Assembly: GCA_045543615.1 (NCBI GenBank)
Contig: JAZPXL010000017.1
Location: forward strand, 1 to 13,982
DNA from: CAG-390 sp045543615
GTDB lineage: Bacteria; Bacillota; Clostridia; Oscillospirales; CAG-272
Length of the DNA: 13,982 bases
Reading direction: 5' to 3'
Below the pieces are notes generated by a model. It was given only the letters and a program-made list of their open reading frames with translations, was not told the DNA's origin and did not search any database. The translations under genes were made by a program, and so were the position numbers. This document shows positions 1 through 7,215 of this stretch, piece by piece. Position 1 is the first letter of the stretch; the number at the start of each line of letters is the position of its first letter.

Positions 1-1460
1 TCAAGCAGACGGTGTCGCTGTCCCCGGAAATAGTCCTGGAGGAAAATACCGACATAGAAGCATGGGATGCGGTCATCGAAAATAACGATGAATTATTGGA
101 AAAGTATATCGCAGGAGAACCAATCAGCCGGGAAAAACTTGTGCGGGAGGAACAGCGGCGGGTTCAAGACGCCTCCCTGTTCCCGGTCTATTATGGCAGC
201 GCCAAAAAGGGCCTTGGCATTCAACCGTTGATGGATGCGGTGACAGGGCTGTTCCAACCGATTGGGGAACAGGGGAGCGCCGCCCTATGCGGCAGCGTTT
301 TCAAGGTGGAGTATACAGATTGCGGCCAGCGGCGTGTCTATCTACGGCTATACAGCGGAACGCTGCGCCTGCGGGATACGGTGGCCCTGGCCGGGAGAGA
401 AAAGCTGAAAATCACAGAGATGCGTATTCCATCCAAAGGGGAAATTGTTCGGACAGACACCGCCCATAAGGGCGAAATTGTCATCCTTCCCAGCGACAGC
501 TTGAGATTAAACGATATATTGGGGGACAAAACCCAACTTCCTCGTGAAATGTGGAGTGATGTTCCCTTCCCTATGCTGCGGACGACGATTACGCCAAAAA
601 CGGCAGAGCAAAGAGACCGGTTGCTGGACGCTCTTACGCAAATTGCGGATACTGACCCGCTTTTGCACTACGAGGTGGATTCCACCACCCATGAGATCAT
701 TCTTTCTTTTTTGGGTCGGATGCAGTTGGAGGTTGTTTCCGCTTTGCTGACGGAAAAATACAAGATTGAAACAGCAGTGAAGGAACCCACCGTCATTTAT
801 TTAGAGCGGCCGCTCAAAGTGGCCAGTCACACCATCCATATCGAGGTGCCGCCTAACCCGTTTTGGGCATCTATCGGACTGTCTGTTACACCGCTCCCGC
901 TTGGCTCCGGTGTAAAATACGAGAGCCGGGTTTCCCTGGGATACCTGAACCAGAGTTTTCAAAACGCTGTCATGGATGGTATCCGTTACGGTTTGGGGCA
1001 AGGCTTGTGTGGCTGGAACGTAACGGACTGTAAGATTTGCTTTGAATACGGACTTTACTATAGCCCGGTCAGTACGCCGGCGGACTTCCGCTCATTGGCC
1101 CCGATTGTATTGGAACAGGCATTGAAGAAATCTGGGACGCAGTTGCTGGAACCTTATCTCTCCTTCACCCTCTATGCGCCCCAGGAATACCTTTCCAGGG
1201 CTTATCATGATGCGCCGAAATACTGTGCCACCATCGAAACGGCCCAGATAAAAAAGGATGAAGTTGTCTTTACTGGCGAGATTCCCGCCCGTTGCATACA
1301 GGCATACCGTACTGATTTGGCCTTTTACACCAACGGGCGGAGTGTGTGCCTGACGGAACTGAAAGGGTATCAGGCCACTGTCGGCGAGCCAATCATCCAG
1401 CCCCGTCGTCCAAACAGCCGTTTGGATAAGGTGCGCCATATGTTCAGTAAGATTCCTTGA
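1..1460 (+). CDS. tet(W): Ribosomal-protection tetracycline resistance protein, Tet(W) class (5' end missing)
   Basis: This is an EF-G-like GTPase that binds the tetracycline-stalled ribosome and ejects the drug. The frame is open from base 3, so the gene runs off the left edge. About 485 of some 639 residues remain, and the G domain with its P-loop is outside. Visible are the EF-Tu-like domain II (CGSVFKVEYTDCGQRRVYLR, about bases 285-345), the THEIILSFLG segment (about 690-720), the IHIEVPPNPFWAS segment (about 840-880), the domain IV loop YSPVSTPADFR that contacts the drug site (about 1056-1092), and the C-terminal PRRPNSRLDKVRHMF. The first third agrees almost residue for residue with Tet(W) as I remember it. 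The stretch at about bases 460-1010 differs more, so a variant or mosaic allele is possible. The stop is TGA at 1458-1460. The gene converges on the transfer operon. Confidence 0.95.
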   Translation, partial: KQTVSLSPEIVLEENTDIEAWDAVIENNDELLEKYIAGEPISREKLVREEQRRVQDASLFPVYYGSAKKGLGIQPLMDAVTGLFQPIGEQGSAALCGSVFKVEYTDCGQRRVYLRLYSGTLRLRDTVALAGREKLKITEMRIPSKGEIVRTDTAHKGEIVILPSDSLRLNDILGDKTQLPREMWSDVPFPMLRTTITPKTAEQRDRLLDALTQIADTDPLLHYEVDSTTHEIILSFLGRMQLEVVSALLTEKYKIETAVKEPTVIYLERPLKVASHTIHIEVPPNPFWASIGLSVTPLPLGSGVKYESRVSLGYLNQSFQNAVMDGIRYGLGQGLCGWNVTDCKICFEYGLYYSPVSTPADFRSLAPIVLEQALKKSGTQLLEPYLSFTLYAPQEYLSRAYHDAPKYCATIETAQIKKDEVVFTGEIPARCIQAYRTDLAFYTNGRSVCLTELKGYQATVGEPIIQPRRPNSRLDKVRHMFSKIP

Positions 1461-1482
1461 TACGCCACAGCAAGGATGGTTA

Positions 1483-1511
1483 TTGCATTTCCCTGCCTTT
1501 CGTGGTAAAAT
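1483..1511 (+). promoter_or_regulatory. Sigma70-type promoter just after the tet stop
   Basis: A -35 box TTGCAT (1483-1488) and a -10 box TAAAAT (1506-1511) are separated by exactly 17 bases. Each differs from consensus by one or two bases. Transcription would start near 1518 and run into the short leader frames and the terminator at 1706-1738, giving an RNA of about 220 bases. It begins 23 bases after the tet stop, so it cannot serve tet. I infer promoter function from spacing and box match only. Confidence 0.55.
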
Positions 1512-1555
1512 GTAGTTGTAAACCACCAGAGAAAACAACAACCCTGCTACCCCCC

Positions 1556-1603
1556 GTTATCACCACCGATAACAATTTGATAACAGCCCATCGTATAGGG
1601 CTG
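1556..1603 (+). repeat. Inverted and direct repeats in the leader region
   Basis: GTTATC (1556-1561) and GATAAC (1568-1573) form an inverted repeat around ACCACC, and GATAAC recurs at 1579-1584. Next comes a perfect 6-bp hairpin, CAGCCC (1584-1589) with GGGCTG (1598-1603). The stretch AGCCCATC (1585-1592) could instead pair, with one bulged base, with GATGGCT (1706-1712), the 5' arm of the downstream terminator. Such alternative pairing is what an attenuator needs. The first repeat could also be a small operator. Function is inferred. Confidence 0.4.
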
Positions 1604-1609
1604 GATAAT

Positions 1610-1654
1610 ATGGACACATCAAATAATCAAAAAAATGAGGTATCAAATTTATGA
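1610..1654 (+). CDS. Possible leader peptide 1, 14 residues
   Basis: This ATG-started frame reads MDTSNNQKNEVSNL and stops with a TGA that overlaps the ATG of the next short frame (ATGA at 1651-1654). It follows the CAGCCC/GGGCTG hairpin by six bases and has no clear ribosome binding site. It lies inside the transcript expected from the promoter at 1483-1511. It could be a leader peptide or the extreme start of a deleted gene. I do not recognise the sequence. Confidence 0.25.
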   Translation: MDTSNNQKNEVSNL

Positions 1655-1694
1655 AGCAAAATCCGTTAAATATGATGCCCAACAACGATTTTGA
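1635..1694 (+). CDS. Possible leader peptide 2, 19 residues
   Basis: The frame reads MRYQIYEAKSVKYDAQQRF and ends with TGA 11 bases before the terminator stem. It overlaps both neighbouring mini-frames in a different phase. Its own start has no convincing Shine-Dalgarno, since the GAGG at 1637-1640 lies within its first codons. It is listed as an alternative to the other two; at most one or two of the three are likely to be translated. Confidence 0.15.
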   Translation: MRYQIYEAKSVKYDAQQRF

Positions 1695-1698
1695 ATAA
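1651..1698 (+). CDS. Possible leader peptide 3, 15 residues
   Basis: The frame reads MKQNPLNMMPNNDFE. It starts at an ATG overlapping the stop of the first mini-frame, with GAGG at 1637-1640 ten bases upstream. It ends seven bases before the 5' arm of the terminator, so a ribosome at its end would mask the stem. That position fits translation-dependent attenuation, which is known upstream of several ribosome-targeting resistance genes. No downstream gene remains on this strand. Confidence 0.3.
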   Translation: MKQNPLNMMPNNDFE

Positions 1699-1705
1699 TG
1701 TACTT

Positions 1706-1738
1706 GATGGCTACTCAAACGAGCAGCCATCTTTTTTT
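1706..1738 (+). terminator. Strong intrinsic terminator
   Basis: GATGGCT (1706-1712) pairs with AGCCATC (1725-1731). The stem continues after one A-C mismatch with CTC/GAG around an AAAC loop, and seven T follow (1732-1738). It would stop transcripts from the promoter at 1483-1511 and read-through from tet before they enter the opposing transfer operon. On the minus strand the same hairpin is followed by AAGTAC, so it is not a classic terminator for the CHAP gene. Confidence 0.8.
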
Positions 1739-3506
1739 AATATGCCGGAATACCGTATCCGTAGATAACTGAGCTACCAACCGTGTATGTTTTGGTTCTG
1801 CAAGTGTCGCCTGAGTTGCCCTCAACGGTATAGACTGTACCGTTCTCGCATTTCTGAACGATACCGGTGTGGTCTGTCACACCGTCGCCCTCCCAGTCAA
1901 AGAAGATGATTGTACCGGGCGAAGGTTCATACGAACCGTCTGCCCATTGTCCTCGGTCTCTGAACCATTGAACGCCGTTTACACAGCCGGCATATTTCGG
2001 AATAATACCGGCGTCGATATATCCGCACTCGTTAGCACACCAAGACACAAAGCAGGCACACCATTCAACCCTTGAGCCGAAGCCGTACCAACTCCAATAA
2101 GGATCTCCGCCAACGTTGCCAATCTGCGTAAGAGCTACCGTTACAATTTGGTCATCAGAATAGTTGATACCATATAGAGCCGCCGCCCATAGCGAATTGT
2201 TTTCGGGTTTTAGCAGTTCTGTCAGGTAGTCTTTCTGTTCCTGATTAAAGCTGTATTGCGAAGCCATTTCATCAACGGTCTTGTGAGTAACCGTGATATA
2301 CAGATAGGTTCTCGTTACAGTCGTTTCCGTCTGCACGATATTTCCGTTTCCGTCATCGGTTTCGGTTATCACGGTTTCCGACACACTCTCTGTTCGGGAG
2401 CTGACTTCATTCATTTCCCAAAACAAGTTTTTGAGCAGTTGCTTCTTGTTATCGTCCATTGTAGCAACCTCTTGAGGGTTGTCAGGATCGGTGTTTGTCT
2501 TGACCGCATACACGGCAAGAACATCTTTCCAAACTGCACGACTACCACTCATTTCAAGCACATCGTAGGTCGTTCCGTTCCTGATCTCCAAGAGCTTATT
2601 GTCGTATTCGGTATTGATTTCCTGAACGGCAGTCTGCATAGTCTGTCCCGTTCCTGAGTCCTCGCCTGAGAAGAAGATACCAAACACCGAGCAAAGAATA
2701 AGGGCAATAAGGCAAATGACAATGATAATAACAACGGCAACCCAACCGCCTGCAGCAATCGCCGCCACAAGTCCTTTGACTGCGGCTATAATCGCTTTTA
2801 CGACTGCGACTGTTGCCTTTGCAATCCACTTTGCCGCAACGACTGCGGCTTTGGCGGCCGCCCGTGCTGCCTGCGCCGCTGCTCTTGCGGCTTTGGCACT
2901 TGCCTGAGCTGCTTTCTGTGCGGTCTTAGCCGTTTGTTGAGAAGTCTTAATTGCCGTCTTTGCGGTACGCTCTGCGGTTTTGACTGTCTTTCCGGTGGTC
3001 TTAACTGCACCTTTGCCGACTGTCTTGACTGTTTTCTTTCCCGCCGAAGTTACAGACTGCTTCACGGTCTTTTCAGCCGACTTCTCAACCGTTTTTACGG
3101 TTTTAGAACCCGCTTGCCTTACCGTTTGCTCTGTGGTTCTCTCGGCAGTCTTAGCTGCCTTGTCGCCAACTTTTTCAGCCTGCTTCTCAAGAGCCTTTTC
3201 AGCTCGTTTCTCTTTGAAACGGTCTATACCGTCTTTTGCTTTGTGAATATTATCCTTTGTGGTTTCCAAACCTTTCCGACCTGCTTTGTCGAATTGGTGG
3301 ATACCTTCGTGAACTGTGGCATCAACACCACGCTCAAACTTATCGGAAGCATATTCATCAGCAGAGTTCTCAGCAGCATAGGTACTGTGTTCTGCTCGGT
3401 CTTTAGTTGAGATATACGCCTGCTTCATACGCTCTCCGGCAACGGCGGCTTTATCAATGGTCTTGATAGAACCCTTGACTACATCTCTTGTTTTTATATC
3501 TGCCAT
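1737..3506 (-). CDS. CHAP-domain peptidoglycan hydrolase of the conjugation system, with long Lys/Ala/Thr-rich cytoplasmic region
   Basis: This 589-residue membrane protein probably opens the cell wall for the transfer channel, like VirB1/CwlT-type hydrolases. Residues 1-250 have no signal peptide and are extremely rich in Lys, Ala and Thr. Short units such as KTVKT and AKTA recur at about 115-230, predicting a long basic helix. One membrane span lies at about 254-279. An extracytoplasmic linker (about 285-445) holds the VWKDVLAVYAVK and LFWEMNEV segments. The CHAP domain (about 450-589) shows WCACFVSW (likely catalytic Cys483), TDHTGIV (His546) and VEGNSGD. There is no lysozyme-like second domain, which many homologues carry. 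The start is chosen on AAGGAGG seven bases before ATG. It is the last gene of the operon, and its TAA abuts the A-tract opposite the tet-side terminator. Confidence 0.88.
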   Translation of the reverse strand: MADIKTRDVVKGSIKTIDKAAVAGERMKQAYISTKDRAEHSTYAAENSADEYASDKFERGVDATVHEGIHQFDKAGRKGLETTKDNIHKAKDGIDRFKEKRAEKALEKQAEKVGDKAAKTAERTTEQTVRQAGSKTVKTVEKSAEKTVKQSVTSAGKKTVKTVGKGAVKTTGKTVKTAERTAKTAIKTSQQTAKTAQKAAQASAKAARAAAQAARAAAKAAVVAAKWIAKATVAVVKAIIAAVKGLVAAIAAGGWVAVVIIIVICLIALILCSVFGIFFSGEDSGTGQTMQTAVQEINTEYDNKLLEIRNGTTYDVLEMSGSRAVWKDVLAVYAVKTNTDPDNPQEVATMDDNKKQLLKNLFWEMNEVSSRTESVSETVITETDDGNGNIVQTETTVTRTYLYITVTHKTVDEMASQYSFNQEQKDYLTELLKPENNSLWAAALYGINYSDDQIVTVALTQIGNVGGDPYWSWYGFGSRVEWCACFVSWCANECGYIDAGIIPKYAGCVNGVQWFRDRGQWADGSYEPSPGTIIFFDWEGDGVTDHTGIVQKCENGTVYTVEGNSGDTCRTKTYTVGSSVIYGYGIPAY

Positions 3507-3538
3507 TGTAAACCTCCTTTCCTGAGAATTGAAAAGGC

Positions 3539-4327
3539 TTAGTCAACAATTCTTTTTGCAACCAAAACAAGCCGACCGTTGGTGTTGGAATACTCGCACG
3601 TGGAAAGTGTAATGAGCTTGTCGCCATACTCAGCAGATACGCCCGTATCATAGAGTGCCTTTTCTTTGCACTTGGCGATATACTCGTCAAACTGTTCCGG
3701 TGTTTGGGCATCCGAGAACTGAAAATACTTAAACTCATTTGCAGAGCCGGTGTAAACTACGGTTTTGAAAACGGCGATCACTTCATAGGTCTGCTTTTCA
3801 TATAGAGTGTTAAAGCTGAAGGTCTTGTGTTCTTCCCAAAAGTCTTTTTTCTTGAACTTCTCAAGGTCAGAAAACATAGAGCCGTTTTTCATATGATGAC
3901 CGTAGATTATCAGGTTGTCCGATGGCTTTGAAACATCACAGTTTTCGCCAACATAAGGACAACCGTAATCCGTATAGCCTTTATCAAAGCCGTGCTTCAG
4001 GTAGAAGTTAGGCTCGTCAAGGGATTGCATTACGGGATAGTTGATTTTCGTATCCTCAATGCAGATCCAACCGATTAAATCGTTGTTTTGCTCATAGAGT
4101 TCTGCATATTCAGGGAGCATAACCAACTCGCCACCTTCGGGTGGTGTAGTTGGCATGGGCGTTTCTGTTTCAGGACTTGTTTCGTTCTTTTCAACGATTT
4201 GAGCAAGGTTGTTATAGAGTTCTTCTTGCTCGTTAGCTTCTTTGAAATGACCGTATATCATCATTCCGCTGAAAATGGCAATCAGCAAGAAGAACGAGAT
4301 AATTGAAACATAGATATTCTTGTGCAT
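3539..4327 (-). CDS. Class B sortase
   Basis: This 262-residue membrane-anchored transpeptidase has a short cytoplasmic start, an N-terminal membrane anchor (residues 5-25), a Glu/Pro/Thr-rich spacer (about 45-67) and the sortase barrel. Catalytic features are IYGHHMKNGSMF (His144/His145), TLSTC (Cys244) and the following Arg252, in the class B arrangement. Sortases join surface proteins to peptidoglycan or to each other, and class B sortases occur in several Gram-positive conjugative elements. It lies between virB4 (30 bases away) and the CHAP gene (32 bases away), so a role in anchoring a transfer-complex surface component is inferred. No NPQTN- or LPXTG-type substrate with a proper C-terminal sorting signal is encoded here. 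A GAAAGG motif precedes the ATG. Confidence 0.92.
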   Translation of the reverse strand: MHKNIYVSIISFFLLIAIFSGMMIYGHFKEANEQEELYNNLAQIVEKNETSPETETPMPTTPPEGGELVMLPEYAELYEQNNDLIGWICIEDTKINYPVMQSLDEPNFYLKHGFDKGYTDYGCPYVGENCDVSKPSDNLIIYGHHMKNGSMFSDLEKFKKKDFWEEHKTFSFNTLYEKQTYEVIAVFKTVVYTGSANEFKYFQFSDAQTPEQFDEYIAKCKEKALYDTGVSAEYGDKLITLSTCEYSNTNGRLVLVAKRIVD

Positions 4328-4342
4328 AGCCTTTCCTTTCTA

Positions 4343-4380
4343 CGAAGCCTGAGAGAGTTATGCACTCTCTCCAGGTTTCG
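4343..4380 (-). promoter_or_regulatory. Hairpin over the virB4 stop codon
   Basis: GAGAGAGT (4351-4358) pairs with ACTCTCTC (4364-4371) around a five-base loop. Outer arms CGAAGCCT (4343-4350) and AGGTTTCG (4373-4380) extend it to about 15 pairs, with one bulge and one mismatch. The virB4 TAA (4358-4360) lies at the stem-loop boundary. No T-tract follows on the minus strand, so it is more likely an mRNA processing or stability element, or a modest block between virB4 and the sortase, than a terminator. Confidence 0.5.
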
Positions 4381-6694
4381 TTGTCATAAGTTTATAGAGC
4401 TTCGTGTTCTTCGGGAACTTATTGGCAAAAGGAACGAGCGAACTGCCGACCTTGATAAGTCCGTGTCCCGCTTCTACATTGGTGATATAGGACATCTGCA
4501 AATCAGAGATATTGAGCAGTTCTGCAAGTTTGATTCTGTCAGTCGAAGCCTGATTGAGCATAATAATAAACTCGGAGTTGGCAAGCATCGTTCTTGCGGT
4601 ATGGCTCTGCAAGAGGTCATCCACGTTCTGCGTGATACCCGTTGCAAACGCACCGTACTTTCTTACACGCTTCCAAAGGGTAAAGAGGAAGTTTGCGGAA
4701 TACTCGTGTTGGAAAAGCAAGTAAATCTCATCAATGAAGATATAGGTGTTCTTGCCTTTGGCTCTGTTCTGAGTGATTCTGTTAAGAATGGAGTCAAGAA
4801 CAACGAGCATACCGATAGGCATAAGCTGCTTACCAAGATCGAGAATATCGTAGCAAATAAGGCGATTGTTGGTATCAACATTCGTCTGCTTGGCAAAGGT
4901 GTTAAGCGAACCGTGAGTAAACAACTCAATAGCAAGGGCGATTTCTCTTGCTTCAGGTTCGTCTTGTTTCATCAGCTCTGCACGGAAGTCTTGCAAGGTA
5001 GGTACAGTTCCCGTATAGTCGTTCTGCTGATAAGCTCGGTAAACGCTTGCAGTACAACGGTCGATAATGGACTTCTGCTTTGCTCCAAGATTAGTGCCGC
5101 CGATGAGCTGTTCACACAGCGACATAATGAACTCAGACTTGAGGATAACGGGGTTCGCTCCGTCACCGTAATCTTTGTTCATATCCATAGCGTTGATGTG
5201 ATTAGGCGAAGTTGCAGAGATATTGATAATCTCACCGCCCAACGCATTAACGAGGGGCGAATACTCACGCTCAGGATCAATGATGATTACGTCTGCCGTA
5301 GGATCGGCAAGCATAATATCGGTGATTTCTCCCTTCGCCGTAAAGGACTTACCCGAACCGGAAACGCCGAGGATAAAAGAGTTACCGTTCAAAAGCTGCC
5401 TGCGGTCAGCGATAATCATATTCTTGCTGATAACATTCTGACCGTAGTAAATGCCGTGTTCGTGGAAAATATCTTGAACACGGAAAGGAATGAACACCGC
5501 CAAAGACTCAGTAGTGAGGGTTCGGAAGGTGTCAATCTTTCTTGTGCCGTATGGCATAACAGTATTGAGTCCGTCCATCTGCTGAAACTTCAATACACCG
5601 AACTGACAAAGATGCTTTCTGCACGTTGTCATAAGAGCTTCAGTGTCTTGGTCGAGCTGTTCTTTGGTATCTGCCGTATGAACGAATGTGATAACGGCGA
5701 ACATCATTCGCTGATCTCGTGTAGTCAGGTCATCAAGAAACTCTTTCATTTCCTTTTTCTGCTGCTCCATATCATAAGGAACGGTTGCAGAGAAGTTGTT
5801 GTTTGAGTTCTGTCTACGCTGCCAATTCGTAATATTGGTTTCTACACCGAGCAGACGGCTTTCTGCTTCACGGACTGCTTCATCAGTAGGCACGGGTACA
5901 ATATCAATCGACATCATCAGATTTCTGTTGAGGTCGGTCAGCTCTGCAACCATACTGTCCTTGATATACGAAGCATACTCACGAAGGAAAAGGACTCTGC
6001 CGTATCTGTTGCCGATCTTGAAGTGGTCGGCGGCGAACTCCATAGAGTCAGGGCATACATAGTCCTTAAAGTCGTGTCCTTTCTTTCGGGTTTCTTTAAT
6101 ATCGAAGCGGAAAGAACTTTCTTCACCGACACGGAAGAAGTCGTGAATAATTCTTAGGCGGTCATCGGTTTCCATTTCATAGCACTTACTGCCGAGTCTG
6201 CCGAAGTGTGCAATAAGGTCTGCACCCACACGGGCGAAGTAATTTCGTGCTTCTTCAATGGACTTCTTGTTTACCGAGATAGTTACATACTTGTCTTGCA
6301 CAATGGCGTTAGCTCCGGTTGCGTTCTCAAGCATAATGCCGTTCTTTTCCTCTCGGTACACATCGAGGAAGTCGCCCGCATAATCCATCTTGTAGTTACG
6401 CTCAAAGTCAAGACGGTTGAGCCTGCGGTTGTTGATAGTGATTTTCGTTGTTGCACCGCTATCAAAAGAGTTAAGCAGTTCGGAATACTCAAGGAACATT
6501 GCTTCCTTGTCCTCACGGCTTGCAACGGCATAGTTTATATCGGAGAACTTAAAGGATTTAGCAAACTTATCCTTGCCGACAAGAAAGATGCCGTCATCGT
6601 AGATAGCCTTGATAGGAATTACATCCTGAACACCCTTCGGTACAACAAACTTTTCTTTATCTTGTTTGAAAAGATTAGTTAGTGTCTTAATCAT
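4358..6694 (-). CDS. virB4: VirB4/TraE-family conjugation ATPase
   Basis: This 778-residue protein is the cytoplasmic ATPase that powers assembly and substrate movement in the type IV secretion channel. The N-terminal half is the VirB4 channel-contact domain. The C-terminal half is a RecA-like motor with Walker A GVSGSGKS (443-450), a following IIIDPEREY segment (about 470-478) and Walker B IFIDE (652-656). Length and motif spacing are normal for the Firmicutes VirB4 group. Its ATG overlaps the prgI stop by eight bases, and AGGAGG lies within the end of prgI, so the two are probably translationally coupled. The order PrgI-VirB4 is the hallmark of this channel type. No frameshift or missing motif is seen. 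A long open frame on the opposite strand is only a shadow. Confidence 0.96.
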   Translation of the reverse strand: MIKTLTNLFKQDKEKFVVPKGVQDVIPIKAIYDDGIFLVGKDKFAKSFKFSDINYAVASREDKEAMFLEYSELLNSFDSGATTKITINNRRLNRLDFERNYKMDYAGDFLDVYREEKNGIMLENATGANAIVQDKYVTISVNKKSIEEARNYFARVGADLIAHFGRLGSKCYEMETDDRLRIIHDFFRVGEESSFRFDIKETRKKGHDFKDYVCPDSMEFAADHFKIGNRYGRVLFLREYASYIKDSMVAELTDLNRNLMMSIDIVPVPTDEAVREAESRLLGVETNITNWQRRQNSNNNFSATVPYDMEQQKKEMKEFLDDLTTRDQRMMFAVITFVHTADTKEQLDQDTEALMTTCRKHLCQFGVLKFQQMDGLNTVMPYGTRKIDTFRTLTTESLAVFIPFRVQDIFHEHGIYYGQNVISKNMIIADRRQLLNGNSFILGVSGSGKSFTAKGEITDIMLADPTADVIIIDPEREYSPLVNALGGEIINISATSPNHINAMDMNKDYGDGANPVILKSEFIMSLCEQLIGGTNLGAKQKSIIDRCTASVYRAYQQNDYTGTVPTLQDFRAELMKQDEPEAREIALAIELFTHGSLNTFAKQTNVDTNNRLICYDILDLGKQLMPIGMLVVLDSILNRITQNRAKGKNTYIFIDEIYLLFQHEYSANFLFTLWKRVRKYGAFATGITQNVDDLLQSHTARTMLANSEFIIMLNQASTDRIKLAELLNISDLQMSYITNVEAGHGLIKVGSSLVPFANKFPKNTKLYKLMTTKPGESA

Positions 6695-7052
6695 TGGATT
6701 TCATTACCTCCTTGTTTTTCTGTTCCATACTCGGCTTCATAACTTCCAAGTAGGTGTTTGTGGAGTGGAAAACGAGCTGCTTCGGCATAAGGAACTCTGA
6801 CTTGATCCACGCCCACACAAATTTTTCTGCGGTCATTCCGTTGTACTTAATGAAGCCGAGAGCCGCAAAGGGGGCGGCTCCCAAAATACACATCCACGAC
6901 ACGGTTTCCGTGCCTACATACGGTTTGAGCAGAAAATAAAGACCGACTGCAACTACACAAGCACAGACAGAAAAAATGAACTGTCGAAGGGACAGTCCAA
7001 AGAACATTGACTCTGTGTAGTTACGAATTTCTCGGTTGATCTTAACTTCCAT
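6687..7052 (-). CDS. prgI: PrgI-family conjugation membrane protein (VirB3-like)
   Basis: This 121-residue inner-membrane protein probably docks VirB4 to the channel, the role VirB3 has in Gram-negative systems. The motif FFGLSLRQFIFS (about 18-29) and two adjacent membrane helices (about 27-45 and 50-67) with a cytoplasmic basic C-terminus are typical of PrgI. The start ATG has AAGGAG six bases upstream, inside the end of the cysteine-rich gene, whose stop overlaps this start by 11 bases. The 3' end overlaps virB4. Family assignment rests on pattern, topology and position directly before virB4. Confidence 0.88.
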   Translation of the reverse strand: MEVKINREIRNYTESMFFGLSLRQFIFSVCACVVAVGLYFLLKPYVGTETVSWMCILGAAPFAALGFIKYNGMTAEKFVWAWIKSEFLMPKQLVFHSTNTYLEVMKPSMEQKNKEVMKSND

Positions 7053-7203
7053 AAATAGCTCCTTTCTTCGGCTTTACCTTGCAATGCTCGGCAAGACAGA
7101 AAATCTTATGCTTTCGTCTGCCTGCAAAGTAAGCACAGAATTTGCATCCACTACCTGAAAGGACTGTGCCTTTGATTGTGGAATAGGTTTTGTTTCGTTT
7201 CAT
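7042..7203 (-). CDS. Small cysteine-rich, Zn-ribbon-like protein (53 residues)
   Basis: This short gene starts MKRNKTYSTIKGTVLSGSG and carries CKFC (Cys20, Cys23), then CLAEHC (Cys36, His40, Cys41) near a basic C-terminus. That is two metal-ligand pairs about 12 residues apart, as in a small zinc ribbon. AAGGAG lies eight bases before its ATG, just after the stop of the virB6-like gene. Its 3' end overlaps prgI by 11 bases. It therefore fills the only gap between those two genes, which argues for a real gene. Basic charge and size suggest nucleic-acid binding or a structural role, but function is unknown. I do not recognise a named family. Confidence 0.72.
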   Translation of the reverse strand: MKRNKTYSTIKGTVLSGSGCKFCAYFAGRRKHKIFCLAEHCKVKPKKGAIYGS

Positions 7204-7215
7204 ATCAAAATCTCC

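Noticed and set aside
1092..1541. Open frame of 149 codons on the - strand
   Set aside because: It lies mostly antisense to the tet C-terminus, which is clearly coding. No ribosome binding site and no recognisable product.
1706..1738. Bidirectional terminator serving the CHAP gene
   Set aside because: On the minus strand the hairpin is followed by AAGTACATTATT, without the required T-tract, so only the + direction is supported.
2934..3410. Open frames on the + strand rich in Leu, Phe and Cys
   Set aside because: They are complements of the Lys/Ala/Thr repeat region of the CHAP gene; low-complexity sequence leaves several frames open by chance.
4322..5806. Open frame of 494 codons on the + strand
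   Set aside because: It lies fully opposite virB4, whose motor motifs are intact. It has no ribosome binding site and its product resembles no protein family, so it is an antisense shadow.
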